From the NCBI GenBank assembly GCA_002307145.1, contig DBTR01000029.1, forward strand, positions 1-6,175: DNA of 6,175 bases. Direction: 5' to 3'. Position numbers and translations under genes: made by a program. The stretch comes from Rhodospirillum sp. UBA1311 (GTDB lineage Bacteria > Pseudomonadota > Alphaproteobacteria > Rhodospirillales > Rhodospirillaceae). Under the pieces are notes generated by a model. The model had not been told where the DNA came from. It searched no databases and saw only the letters and a program-made list of their open reading frames with translations. Shown here piece by piece: positions 1 to 6,175 of the stretch (the first letter of the stretch is position 1; each line of letters begins with the position of its first letter).

Positions 1-476
1 TCAACCTGCGCAAGCTCAAGGGCCAGATGCAGGCGATCGAGGAAGGCGACCTGAAGCCCGAGATCGTTGCCGCGATCGCGCATAAGCTTTCGGTCAACGA
101 GACCGACGTCATCAACATGAACCGCCGCCTCTCCTCCCCAGACCACTCGCTGAACGCGCCGCTGCGCATCGACGGCGACGGCGAATGGCAGGATTGGCTG
201 GTCGACGACAGCGACGACCAGGAAACCCTGCTCGCCGAGCGGGAAGAACTGGGCGAGCGCCGCCGCCTGTTGAAGGACGCGATGCGCCTGCTCAACCTCC
301 GCGAACGCCGCATTCTGGAAGCCCGGCGGCTGTCGGAAAGCCCGGCGACATTGGAAGACCTGAGCCGCGAATACGGCATCTCCCGCGAACGCATCCGCCA
401 GATCGAGGTGCGGGCCCTGGAAAAGTTGCAGAAAAGCATGCGCACCGCGGTGGTGGAGCAGAACCTCCACCTCTGA
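1..476 (+). CDS. rpoH: RNA polymerase heat-shock sigma factor RpoH (sigma-32), 3' part
   Basis: This is the C-terminal 157 residues of a sigma-70 family factor; the frame is open from base 3 and the start lies left of the window. The first visible residues, NLRKLKGQ, match the end of the RpoH box (FFNLRK), which separates RpoH from housekeeping and ECF sigma factors. A region 3-like segment follows (KLSVNETDVINMNRRL), then region 4. The region 4.2 helix-turn-helix spans about visible residues 115-145 (TLEDLSREYGISRERIRQIE), the part that contacts the -35 element. RpoH directs core RNA polymerase to chaperone and protease promoters after heat or envelope stress. The Met codon at 27 is internal, not the true start, because the coding frame continues upstream with conserved residues. 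The gene ends in TGA, 19 bp before a strong terminator, and converges with the minus-strand block. Identity is firm. Which paralogue it is, in species with more than one rpoH, cannot be told. Confidence 0.95.
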   Translation, partial: NLRKLKGQMQAIEEGDLKPEIVAAIAHKLSVNETDVINMNRRLSSPDHSLNAPLRIDGDGEWQDWLVDDSDDQETLLAEREELGERRRLLKDAMRLLNLRERRILEARRLSESPATLEDLSREYGISRERIRQIEVRALEKLQKSMRTAVVEQNLHL

Positions 477-495
477 TCCCGACGCCCCTCGTCGA

Positions 496-532
496 AACAA
501 AAACCCCCGCGATCTTCGCGGGGGTTTTTGTT
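496..532. terminator. Bidirectional rho-independent terminator between rpoH and the minus-strand block
   Basis: A perfect 17-bp inverted repeat (496-512 pairing with 516-532) closes on a 3-nt TCT loop. The core is a G/C stem (CCCCCGCG against CGCGGGGG, flanked by one A-T pair at the loop). Outside it lie five A on the left and five T on the right. Read rightwards it is a GC hairpin followed by TTTTTGTT, 19 bp after the rpoH stop codon. Read leftwards it gives the same structure, 18 bp after the stop codon of the minus-strand membrane protein gene. The symmetry and the position between convergent genes support termination in both directions. Confidence 0.93.
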
Positions 533-550
533 GGTATGCGGCACGGCGGT

Positions 551-1024
551 TCAGGACTTGATCTTGCCGACCTCCGGGCCCCAGGTCGCGATCAAGCGCG
601 CCTGCGTCGCCTTCAACGTCGCGACGCGGCGCTGCGCCTTCATCTGGATGAAGATTCCAATCAACGGCGGCAGCGCCATGAAGATCAACCAGCCAACCCC
701 CGCCGCGCCATAGACCGCCATCAAGGTGAAGACATCGGTGAGCATCGCCCCCGCTGACTCGACAGTGTGGCGGCCCTTCCAGAGAGTGAGAAGGAACGGC
801 GCGGCCCCGGCAAAGTTGAGGCCGCCGACGCAGATCCATTCGTATTTCGCGGGCTTCTTCTCGACCACGTAGGCGGCGATCGTCGGCAGCATCGCAAACA
901 GCAGGAAAATCACCGTCGGCAGGAACATCAGGCCGAACGCCAGCGCGAGCGAAATCACCAGGATCCGGGTGAACGCCCCCGACTTCATCGGTTTGGCGGA
1001 GGCTTTGGACTTGGGCTTGGCCAT
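551..1024 (-). CDS. Small multi-pass inner-membrane protein of unknown function (157 aa)
   Basis: I do not recognise a named family. The N-terminus is short and Lys-rich (residues 1-20, MAKPKSKASAKPMKSG...), as expected for a cytoplasmic tail under the positive-inside rule. Hydrophobic stretches follow at about residues 20-54 (long enough for two helices with a Pro-containing turn), 64-82 and 96-127 (one long or two short helices). The C-terminal tail, about 128-157, is basic (MKAQRRVATLKATQARL) and probably cytoplasmic. A four-helix protein with both ends inside fits best. The ATG lies only 4 bp after the stop codon of the kinase-like gene, and the GGTGA that could serve as ribosome-binding site overlaps that stop. 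Translational coupling, and a functional link to the tail-anchored kinase-like protein, are therefore likely. No signal peptide cleavage motif or catalytic motif is visible. It is the last gene before the shared terminator. Confidence 0.82.
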   Translation of the reverse strand: MAKPKSKASAKPMKSGAFTRILVISLALAFGLMFLPTVIFLLFAMLPTIAAYVVEKKPAKYEWICVGGLNFAGAAPFLLTLWKGRHTVESAGAMLTDVFTLMAVYGAAGVGWLIFMALPPLIGIFIQMKAQRRVATLKATQARLIATWGPEVGKIKS

Positions 1025-1028
1025 CAGG

Positions 1029-3077
1029 TCACCACATCTGCATGGCCAGGAGCACGCAAATCGTGATCAGGCCGATCATCACCGAGACCACTGCCGAGGT
1101 CTGCTGGCCGAGGCGGTGCGCATTCGCATCGCGGGTCGAGGACTCCGCCTCGGTGTCGATAATTTCCTGCTCCGCGCCCGCGAACTCAGCCTTCGCCCAG
1201 GCGAAGCCGTCGAGATCCTTCTGCCGTTCCTCGACATCGTCGAGGGCATTGTAGAGGTCGGGCAGGCTCCCCTTCCTGACCAGCTTCGGGATATCCCGCT
1301 CCAGGCGCTTGCGCACCTCGCGATTGTGATAGCTGCTGATGATCGGGGCGACCAGGCCGCCGATCCAACCGGTGAGGCCATGCAGGGTTTCGGGCCCGAG
1401 CTTCCATTGCAGCACCGCGAGCAGGCTCAACAGGCCGAGCGCCGAGGTGTCGGCCTGCGGGCTGTTGAGGGCGGCGATCTGCTTTTCCACATCGAAGCGG
1501 AAATGCGCCGCGACGAACGCGACGATGTGGCGGTCGGCGGGCCAGGATTTCGCATCCACCCGCTTTGCCGCACGATCGAGCGCGGGCAGCAGGTCCTCGA
1601 TTTCCAGCACGTATTCGTCCTGCAGCAACGGACTGAGGCATTGGAGGCTATCGTTGAGTTCGTAGAGGCAGCGCTCGACGCCGAAGCCCGGCTGGGCCTG
1701 CCGCAGGTGTGCGCGGATCGCCTTGAACTGCGACATCATCACGACGTAGGCCGGATCGAAGGTCGACTGAACCTGGAACCACCCCTCCGGCACCTCGCGC
1801 AGAACGCACTCGGCGATCGCACGAACATCCTTCTGGCGCATCGTCGCCACCGCAAGCGCCGCGCCGAGGCCCTCAGGCAGGAAGCGCGCCGACTTGTAGC
1901 GCACCGGCCCGGTCGGATCGAGAATCATGCAGACCCGGGCGAGGATGGTGTCGGGATTGACCGTGGTGTTCTGGCTGCCGGGGAAGGTGGCGGAACGCAC
2001 CAGCTCGGCGATTGCCTCGGCGGCTTCCTTTTCGTCGAGCGAGCGACGCAGCCACACCTCGACCTGGCCGTCCATCACCGGGCCGGTCGCCTTTTCCCAA
2101 TTGTCGGCGAGGGTCATCGCGAGGTCGCGGCGGGTCATCACGTCGACGCCCTCGAAGCGGAAGGCGCGCTGCGACCGCTTCTCCGGCTTCGCCAGGATCG
2201 GACTCAGGCGCCGCCCCGCGATCCAGAGCTTGATCGCCTCGATATCCCAGCGCAGCAGCGGATCGTCGATCAGCAACCCGCGCAGAACCTCGATCATCGC
2301 GAGCGGAAAGCGTGCGTCGCCGGTAAGGGCGGCGAAGCTGCCGAGAGTGATCTTGGCGCGAGTGAGCGCAAGCCCCCGATGCTGGCCGCCCGGGCGCTTG
2401 CCGACAAGAATATAGAGTAGGGTCACCCCGAAGGCGTACATGTCGTCCGCCGGAATTCCCGGGCCCCGCCCCTCGGGCGACGACATCGCGGATTCGATCG
2501 GTTCGCAGAGGGTCGGCTGGTCGAACCCGGGAGGAGAGCTGACGCATTCGCCGAAAACCGGCCGGGTGCGCTCGGCATCCATGAAGAAGATGTTGGTCGG
2601 GCGGATGCCGCGATGGACGATCCCCCTTCCCCGCAGCTCTTCCATCCCCTGTGCCAGGGGCTTCAGGATGATCTTCTGGTAGTCGGGGTCGGAGAGCGGC
2701 TGGAAGGCGTCGTCGAGGGTGGTGACGAGACGCCCGCCGAAGGGCCTCTCGAACAACACGATCACGGTTTCGCGCTGCACCGGCGGCCAATAGGCGAAGC
2801 CGTAGTCGATGATCGCGAGCAGCGAGTTGAACTGCTGCCCCTTCATCTTCTGGATCGTGCCGAGGCGCACCGGCAGGTCGGGCGGCAGCGCCAGCGCGAA
2901 CACCGGGCGGCCGCCACGGCGGTCTTCCACCGCGTAGGCGAGCGCGTTCGGCGAATCGAGCTCGGGGAGCGGGCGCCCAGGGAAGACGGTAAAGCGATCG
3001 CGGAGAACGACTGTACCGTCCGCGCCCGCACTGACGGGAGCGATTTCGGCGTGAGTTCCGCTCCCCCCTTCGGCCAT
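1029..3077 (-). CDS. Tail-anchored protein-kinase-fold protein, probable pseudokinase (682 aa)
   Basis: Residues about 38-290 follow the bacterial Ser/Thr kinase (PknB/Hanks-type) layout. There is a beta3-like strand (PVFALALP, 58-65), a hinge-like VLFERPFGG (107-115), a catalytic-loop equivalent HRGIRPTN (155-162), an SPE activation-segment end (200-202, cf. APE) and the helix-F motif DDMYAFGV (211-218). The key catalytic residues seem lost. No Gly-rich loop is visible, Leu stands where the beta3 Lys should be, HRD reads HRG (Gly157), and DFG reads VFG (174-176). Asn162 is kept. Residues about 300-655 form a mostly helical region I cannot assign. Residues 660-680 are one hydrophobic segment with only two residues after it, so the protein is probably tail-anchored with its bulk in the cytoplasm. 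The ATG is preceded by AGGGAGAG at suitable spacing. The gene lies 82 bp after purA and 4 bp before the membrane protein gene. The fold call is fairly firm; loss of activity is inferred from motifs; the signal or partner is unknown. Confidence 0.8.
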   Translation of the reverse strand: MAEGGSGTHAEIAPVSAGADGTVVLRDRFTVFPGRPLPELDSPNALAYAVEDRRGGRPVFALALPPDLPVRLGTIQKMKGQQFNSLLAIIDYGFAYWPPVQRETVIVLFERPFGGRLVTTLDDAFQPLSDPDYQKIILKPLAQGMEELRGRGIVHRGIRPTNIFFMDAERTRPVFGECVSSPPGFDQPTLCEPIESAMSSPEGRGPGIPADDMYAFGVTLLYILVGKRPGGQHRGLALTRAKITLGSFAALTGDARFPLAMIEVLRGLLIDDPLLRWDIEAIKLWIAGRRLSPILAKPEKRSQRAFRFEGVDVMTRRDLAMTLADNWEKATGPVMDGQVEVWLRRSLDEKEAAEAIAELVRSATFPGSQNTTVNPDTILARVCMILDPTGPVRYKSARFLPEGLGAALAVATMRQKDVRAIAECVLREVPEGWFQVQSTFDPAYVVMMSQFKAIRAHLRQAQPGFGVERCLYELNDSLQCLSPLLQDEYVLEIEDLLPALDRAAKRVDAKSWPADRHIVAFVAAHFRFDVEKQIAALNSPQADTSALGLLSLLAVLQWKLGPETLHGLTGWIGGLVAPIISSYHNREVRKRLERDIPKLVRKGSLPDLYNALDDVEERQKDLDGFAWAKAEFAGAEQEIIDTEAESSTRDANAHRLGQQTSAVVSVMIGLITICVLLAMQMW

Positions 3078-3159
3078 CCGGCAAACTCTCCCTGATCAAC
3101 TTGAACTGCGTGCACCGAGTGTGACAGCTTCCCGGCGCACGCGCAATTCGCCCAAAAGT
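3078..3159. other. purA to kinase-like gene intergenic gap
   Basis: In these 82 bp I find no hairpin followed by a T-run in the minus direction, so purA transcripts could read through into the kinase-like gene. A short GCGC-rich palindrome at 3135-3144 has too small a loop to count as a terminator. No convincing -35/-10 pair stands out. Whether the kinase-like gene shares the purA transcript or has its own promoter is open. Confidence 0.4.
3086..3093 (-). promoter_or_regulatory. Ribosome-binding site of the kinase-like gene
   Basis: On the minus strand AGGGAGAG lies 8 nt before the ATG at 3077-3075. It is a good Shine-Dalgarno match and supports this start over internal Met codons, the first of which (residue 78) would remove the N-terminal lobe. 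Confidence 0.6.
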
Positions 3160-4449
3160 TTAGTCGGCGAACGGATCCTGCACCAGAATCGTGTCTTCGC
3201 GTTCCGGGCTGGTGGACAGCAACGCCACCGGCGTTTCGGTCAATTCCTCGACGCGGCGCACGTACTTGATCGCGTTGGCCGGGAGTTCGGCCCACGACCG
3301 CGCGCCATAGGTGCTCTGCGACCAGCCTTCGATGGTTTCGTAGATCGGCTTCACCGTCTTCTGATCGGTCATCGACGCGGGAAGGCGCTCGATCCGCTCG
3401 CCGTTGAGGTCGTAGGCGACGCAGACCTTGATCTCCGGCAGACCGTCGAGGATGTCGAGCTTGGTCATCGCGATGCCCTTGACGCCGCCGGTCTTGAGCG
3501 CCTGGCGCACCGCCACCGCGTCGAACCAGCCGCAACGGCGACGACGCCCGGTCACGGTGCCGAACTCGCGGCCGCGATCGGTGAGGTATTCGGCGGTGCT
3601 GTCGAACAGCTCGGTCGGGAACGGACCGCTGCCGACGCGGGTGGTGTAGGCCTTGGCGATGCCGAGAACGAAGCCGACCGCCGACGGACCCATGCCCGAA
3701 CCCGCCGCGGCCTGACCGCTGACGGTGTTGGACGAGGTGACGTAGGGATAGGTGCCGTGGTCGACGTCGAGCATCGCACCCTGCGCGCCCTCGAACAGCA
3801 TCCGCTTGTTCTCGTGGCGCAGACGGTCGAGTTCGAGCCACACCGGCTTGGCGAACGGCAAGACCTGATCCTTGATCGCGAGCAGCTCGTCCTTGAGCTT
3901 GCGGCCGTCGATCTCGGCGACGCCGAGGCCGCGACGCAGCGCGTTGTGGTGGGTGAGCAGGCGCTCGATCTTGTCGTCCATCGCCGCGAGGTCGTCGAGG
4001 TCGCAAACCCGGATCGCACGACGCGCGACCTTGTCCTCATACGCCGGACCGATGCCGCGGCCGGTGGTGCCGATCTTGCCGGCCTCGCTCGCATTCTCGC
4101 GGAGCAGGTCGAGGTCGCGGTGCAGCGGCAGGATCAGGCAGGCGTTGTCGGCGAGCGCCAACACGTCGGGAGTGATCGCGACGCCCTGCTTGCCGATCCG
4201 GCCGATCTCGTCCATCAGCGCCCACGGATCGACGACCACGCCGTTGCCGATGAAGCTCGGCTTGCCGCGCACCACGCCCGAAGGCAGGAGGCTCAGCTTG
4301 TAGGTCACGCCGCCGATCACCAGCGTGTGACCGGCGTTATGACCGCCCTGGAAGCGCACCACGACGTCGGCGCGCTCCGACAACCAATCCACGACCTTAC
4401 CTTTGCCTTCGTCGCCCCACTGGGCGCCGACAACCGCGACATTGCTCAT
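3160..4449 (-). CDS. purA: Adenylosuccinate synthetase (IMP-aspartate ligase)
   Basis: This cytoplasmic enzyme joins IMP and aspartate using GTP to give adenylosuccinate, the first committed step from IMP to AMP. The 429-aa protein is full length for the family and starts in register with E. coli PurA. It carries the phosphate loop GDEGKGK (12-18) including catalytic Asp13, and GGHNAGHT (35-42) with catalytic His41. It also has the IMP-binding TTGRGIGPAYEDK (128-140) followed by the conserved Arg pair at 143-144. Further family motifs are FEGAQG (219-224), SGPFPTE (274-280), a TGRRRRCGWFD segment (300-310) and TKLDILDG (329-336), the last in the guanine-binding region. All key residues seem intact. 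The ATG is 25 bp after the hisZ stop codon, with only a weak GCGAG at 4459-4463 as ribosome-binding site, so translation may depend partly on ribosomes arriving from hisZ. Co-transcription with hisZ is likely. Confidence 0.98.
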   Translation of the reverse strand: MSNVAVVGAQWGDEGKGKVVDWLSERADVVVRFQGGHNAGHTLVIGGVTYKLSLLPSGVVRGKPSFIGNGVVVDPWALMDEIGRIGKQGVAITPDVLALADNACLILPLHRDLDLLRENASEAGKIGTTGRGIGPAYEDKVARRAIRVCDLDDLAAMDDKIERLLTHHNALRRGLGVAEIDGRKLKDELLAIKDQVLPFAKPVWLELDRLRHENKRMLFEGAQGAMLDVDHGTYPYVTSSNTVSGQAAAGSGMGPSAVGFVLGIAKAYTTRVGSGPFPTELFDSTAEYLTDRGREFGTVTGRRRRCGWFDAVAVRQALKTGGVKGIAMTKLDILDGLPEIKVCVAYDLNGERIERLPASMTDQKTVKPIYETIEGWSQSTYGARSWAELPANAIKYVRRVEELTETPVALLSTSPEREDTILVQDPFAD

Positions 4450-4474
4450 CTGATGATACTCGCTGTCTCAATCT

Positions 4475-5635
4475 CTAGAGTGATGGAGCACGCGGAACCG
4501 GGCATGGCCGGCCGTTGTGCAAAAGGTGCGTGCAGTTGAGGCGCACCGCCTCGGCCATCCAGTCCTCGCAGGGAGCGACCGCGGCGACGGTGACGAAGCC
4601 CGTCCCGCGCAGGTCTTCAAGCAAGGCGGCGTCCTTGACCCCGAGCGGCACCAGCACGCGTGCCGGCGGCTTCGGCTTGGGAAGGATGCCGAGAAGGGAA
4701 TGCAGATACAGGCTCGCACCGGTGGCGGGTTCCTGGCCCTCGGCGCCACCGTAGCGGCCGCCGCGGCCGAGGTGGTTGCGCCACCCCTGTGCGAAGAAGG
4801 TATAGCACAAGCCGGTGTGATATTCGAAGCCGCGGTTCTCGACCATGTCGATGGTCAGACTGAGGCTGGGCGCGAGCTCCTTCAGGCGCGCCGCGACCGC
4901 GCCGAGGCGGTCGGCCCAGAACTGCGCCGCAGGCGGCAGGTCGAGGCCCGCGAGCGCGGGGAAGGCGGCGTCGAACGGCCCGCAGATTTCGAGAAGACGG
5001 CCGAGCAGCGGCGCGACCGAAGCGGGCAACGCCGCGACTTCCGCCGCGTCCTTGTGGTCGAGGGCGTGGCGCGCTTCGGTCTTGTCGGCTTCCGAGAGCC
5101 CGGCGGCGTCGAGGATCAACGGCACCATTGGCGGCAGGGTGAGGTCGACGCAGACTTCGGCGACGCCGATCGCGGCGAGCGCGCGGGTCGCGACGACGAT
5201 CACCTCGGCATCGGCCTCGGGAGTGTCGCAGCCGATCAGTTCGAGGCCAGCCTGGATGAACTGGCGATCGGGGCGGAGCTGCGAGCCCTTCACCCGCAGC
5301 ACGTCGCCCGCGTAGGACAGGCGCAGCGGGCGCGGCTCGCGGCTGAGGCGGGTGGAGGCGATGCGGGCGGCCTGCACCGTCATGTCGGCGCGCATGCCCA
5401 TCATCCGCTGGGTCACCGGATCCATGACCCGAAAGGTCTGGGCGGCGAGATCGGTGCCGACGCCCGCGAGCAGGCTATCCTCGAATTCGAGCAGCGGCGG
5501 CTTGACCCGATCGTAGCCATGGGCGGAAAACGTCGCGAGCAACGATTGCACCGCCGCAGCCTCGAAGGCCGCCTCGCCGGGCAGCACGTCCCGCAATCCC
5601 GCCGGGAGAAGCGCCCGATTGACCGGTTCCGACAT
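4475..5635 (-). CDS. hisZ: ATP phosphoribosyltransferase regulatory subunit HisZ
   Basis: HisZ is a paralogue of histidyl-tRNA synthetase that does not charge tRNA. It assembles with the short form of HisG and is needed for activity and histidine feedback control of the first histidine-pathway step (ATP + PRPP to phosphoribosyl-ATP). The 386-aa product has the N-terminal LLPAGLRDVLPGEA typical of HisZ/HisS and a motif-2-like RADMTVQAARI (82-92). It also has a QAGLELIG strand (128-135), the histidine-site-like GFEYHTG (269-275; HisS has LDYYTG) and GRGGRYGG (290-297). At this length, and without the C-terminal anticodon-binding domain typical of HisS (about 420 aa or more), it is HisZ rather than HisS. 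ATG start chosen: AGGGG lies 7 nt upstream. No hisG is in the window; the family predicts a short-form hisG elsewhere in the genome. The purA start is 25 bp downstream. Confidence 0.93.
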   Translation of the reverse strand: MSEPVNRALLPAGLRDVLPGEAAFEAAAVQSLLATFSAHGYDRVKPPLLEFEDSLLAGVGTDLAAQTFRVMDPVTQRMMGMRADMTVQAARIASTRLSREPRPLRLSYAGDVLRVKGSQLRPDRQFIQAGLELIGCDTPEADAEVIVVATRALAAIGVAEVCVDLTLPPMVPLILDAAGLSEADKTEARHALDHKDAAEVAALPASVAPLLGRLLEICGPFDAAFPALAGLDLPPAAQFWADRLGAVAARLKELAPSLSLTIDMVENRGFEYHTGLCYTFFAQGWRNHLGRGGRYGGAEGQEPATGASLYLHSLLGILPKPKPPARVLVPLGVKDAALLEDLRGTGFVTVAAVAPCEDWMAEAVRLNCTHLLHNGRPCPVPRAPSL

Positions 5636-5642
5636 CCACTCG

Positions 5643-5647
5643 CCCCT
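5643..5647 (-). promoter_or_regulatory. Ribosome-binding site of hisZ
   Basis: Minus-strand AGGGG lies 7 nt before the hisZ ATG (5635-5633), a near-ideal spacing. It supports this start, which also gives the usual short leader before the conserved LPAGLRDVLP segment. Confidence 0.6.
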
Positions 5648-5689
5648 GTTTCGTCATCCCGCGCCGCCGATCGCCGGCAACAAACGTGT

Positions 5690-5719
5690 GGTTTACCCCG
5701 AACCCGACGCCCGAGGCAA
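5690..5719 (-). promoter_or_regulatory. Weak candidate sigma-70-type promoter for hisZ-purA
   Basis: On the minus strand TTGCCT (5719-5714) is followed after 18 nt by TAAACC (5695-5690), about 55 nt before the hisZ ATG. The -35-like box has the conserved TTG; the -10-like box matches poorly. It sits in the only sizeable gap of the minus-strand block. This is a guess from position and partial consensus, and alphaproteobacterial promoters are hard to call by eye. Confidence 0.2.
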
Positions 5720-5736
5720 CTGTTGAAGCCGGTTTT

Positions 5737-5752
5737 CGGCGATCCGTCGCCG
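5737..5752. other. Short hairpin in the thiD-hisZ gap
   Basis: A 6-bp stem (CGGCGA with TCGCCG) closes on a 4-nt loop, 12 bp beyond the thiD stop codon. In the minus (thiD) direction it is followed by AAAACC rather than T residues, so it is not a standard rho-independent terminator. It might slow RNA decay or be chance in G/C-rich DNA. The 129-bp gap holds no small gene that I can support. Confidence 0.3.
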
Positions 5753-5764
5753 GATTTCCAGGCA

Positions 5765-6175
5765 TCAGACGCCGCTGCGCACCGTATGGGCATGGTTGAG
5801 CGGCCCGTGACCATGGCCGAAGCCGGGCGCGGTCTCGATCGCGGTGCGTACGTAGTCCCGTGCCCGCTTCGCCGCCGTCGCAAGATCGAGCCCCTGGGCA
5901 ATGCCGCAGGCGAGCGCCGAGGCCAGCGTGCAGCCGGTGCCGTGGCTGTGCTTGGTGTCGATCCGGAGGCCCGCGAATCGCTGCACGCCATCCGCCGTCA
6001 CCAGCAGGTCGACGACCAATCCGCCTTCGAGGTGGCCGCCTTTCAGCAGTACCGCCTGCGGTCCGAGATTGAGGAGTTCGTAGGCGGCGGCGAGCATGTC
6101 GGCCTCGTTGACGATTCGCCGCCCGGTCAGGACTTCCGCCTCGTAGAGGTTGGGCGTGATCACCGTGGCGCGCGG
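5765..6175 (-). CDS. thiD: Hydroxymethylpyrimidine/phosphomethylpyrimidine kinase ThiD, C-terminal part
   Basis: This cytoplasmic ribokinase-fold enzyme phosphorylates HMP to HMP-P and then HMP-PP, the pyrimidine half of thiamine. The last 136 residues are visible; the start lies beyond the right edge. The frame is open to the edge and reads PRATVITPNLYEAEVLTG, the conserved ThiD segment before the core. The GTG at 6163-6161, which could be taken as a start, is therefore an internal Val. Other family marks are VLLKGGH (residues about 42-48) and the nucleotide/anion-hole motif HSHGTGCTLASALA, with GTGC at about 79-82 including the catalytic-site Cys. The family-typical PGFGHGHGPLNH end precedes the TGA. 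It lies 129 bp upstream of hisZ on the same strand, so shared transcription is possible but less certain than for hisZ-purA. A fused ThiE or other domain at the N-terminus cannot be excluded. Confidence 0.93.
   Translation of the reverse strand, partial: PRATVITPNLYEAEVLTGRRIVNEADMLAAAYELLNLGPQAVLLKGGHLEGGLVVDLLVTADGVQRFAGLRIDTKHSHGTGCTLASALACGIAQGLDLATAAKRARDYVRTAIETAPGFGHGHGPLNHAHTVRSGV

Noticed and set aside
27..476. Met codon at 27 as the start of a separate small sigma-like gene
   Set aside because: The frame is open to the window edge and the residues before it (NLRKLKGQ) are conserved RpoH sequence, so this is an internal Met of a truncated gene.
969..2420. Plus-strand open frame of 483 codons opposite the kinase-like gene
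   Set aside because: It has the same low-complexity Arg/His/Glu/Leu composition as other antisense frames and no motif. The minus-strand frame has kinase-fold motifs, a membrane anchor and a ribosome-binding site.
1873..3099. Minus-strand 408-codon frame overlapping the kinase-like gene
   Set aside because: The product is Arg/Pro/Gly-rich with no domain, and is a frame-shifted reading of the kinase-like gene. I see no sign of a frameshift in the real gene, whose frame is continuous for 682 codons.
3121..4539. Plus-strand open frame of 472 codons opposite purA
   Set aside because: It is antisense to a certain purA with every motif in place. Its product is rich in Arg, Ala, His and Asp with no recognisable domain, as expected from the complement of a G/C-biased gene that rarely contains stop codons.
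4475..5635. Histidyl-tRNA synthetase (hisS) as the identity of this gene
   Set aside because: The protein is shorter than HisS, seems to lack the C-terminal anticodon-binding domain, and has FEYHTG in place of the HisS LDYYTG motif; HisZ fits better.
5737..5752. Hairpin after thiD as a rho-independent terminator
   Set aside because: The stem is only 6 bp and is followed by A residues, not T residues, in the thiD direction.
5765..6163. GTG at 6163-6161 as the start of a short thiD
   Set aside because: The codons before it read PRAT, continuing the conserved ThiD segment before VITPN; a start here would remove the N-terminal half of the ribokinase fold.

Overview
The window looks like chromosomal core-genome DNA from an alphaproteobacterium, probably a member of the Rhodospirillales (Magnetospirillum/Azospirillum-like). 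That placement is inference. It rests on strongly G/C-biased codon third positions, an RpoH-type heat-shock sigma factor, and a hisZ-purA pair, an arrangement I associate with this class. I see no insertion sequence, phage gene, CRISPR array, tRNA or rRNA.

Layout. Positions 1-476 (+) hold the 3' end of rpoH, entering the window at the RpoH-box/NLRK segment and running through the region 4.2 helix-turn-helix. A long perfect inverted repeat at 496-532, A-rich on one side and T-rich on the other, follows. It can act as a terminator in both directions between the convergent rpoH and the minus-strand block. Everything from 551 to 6175 is on the minus strand. In transcription order this block is thiD (3' part only, entering from the right edge), a 129-bp gap, hisZ, a 25-bp gap, purA, an 82-bp gap, a 682-aa protein-kinase-fold gene, a 4-bp gap, and a 157-aa multi-pass membrane protein gene.

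How the genes may work together. HisZ is the regulatory, synthetase-like subunit of ATP phosphoribosyltransferase, the first step of histidine synthesis, which consumes ATP and PRPP. PurA makes adenylosuccinate from IMP on the way to AMP. The two probably share a transcript, and histidine and adenine-nucleotide metabolism meet through ATP and AICAR. ThiD belongs to thiamine pyrimidine synthesis, which branches from the purine intermediate AIR.

The most unusual gene is the 682-aa protein. It has a recognisable bacterial Ser/Thr kinase fold, but the ATP-binding lysine, the HRD aspartate and the DFG aspartate all appear to be missing, and it ends in a single C-terminal membrane anchor. It looks like a tail-anchored pseudokinase, and its spacing suggests translational coupling to the small membrane protein. 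This pair is the best candidate here for an uncharacterised system; its function cannot be read from the sequence.
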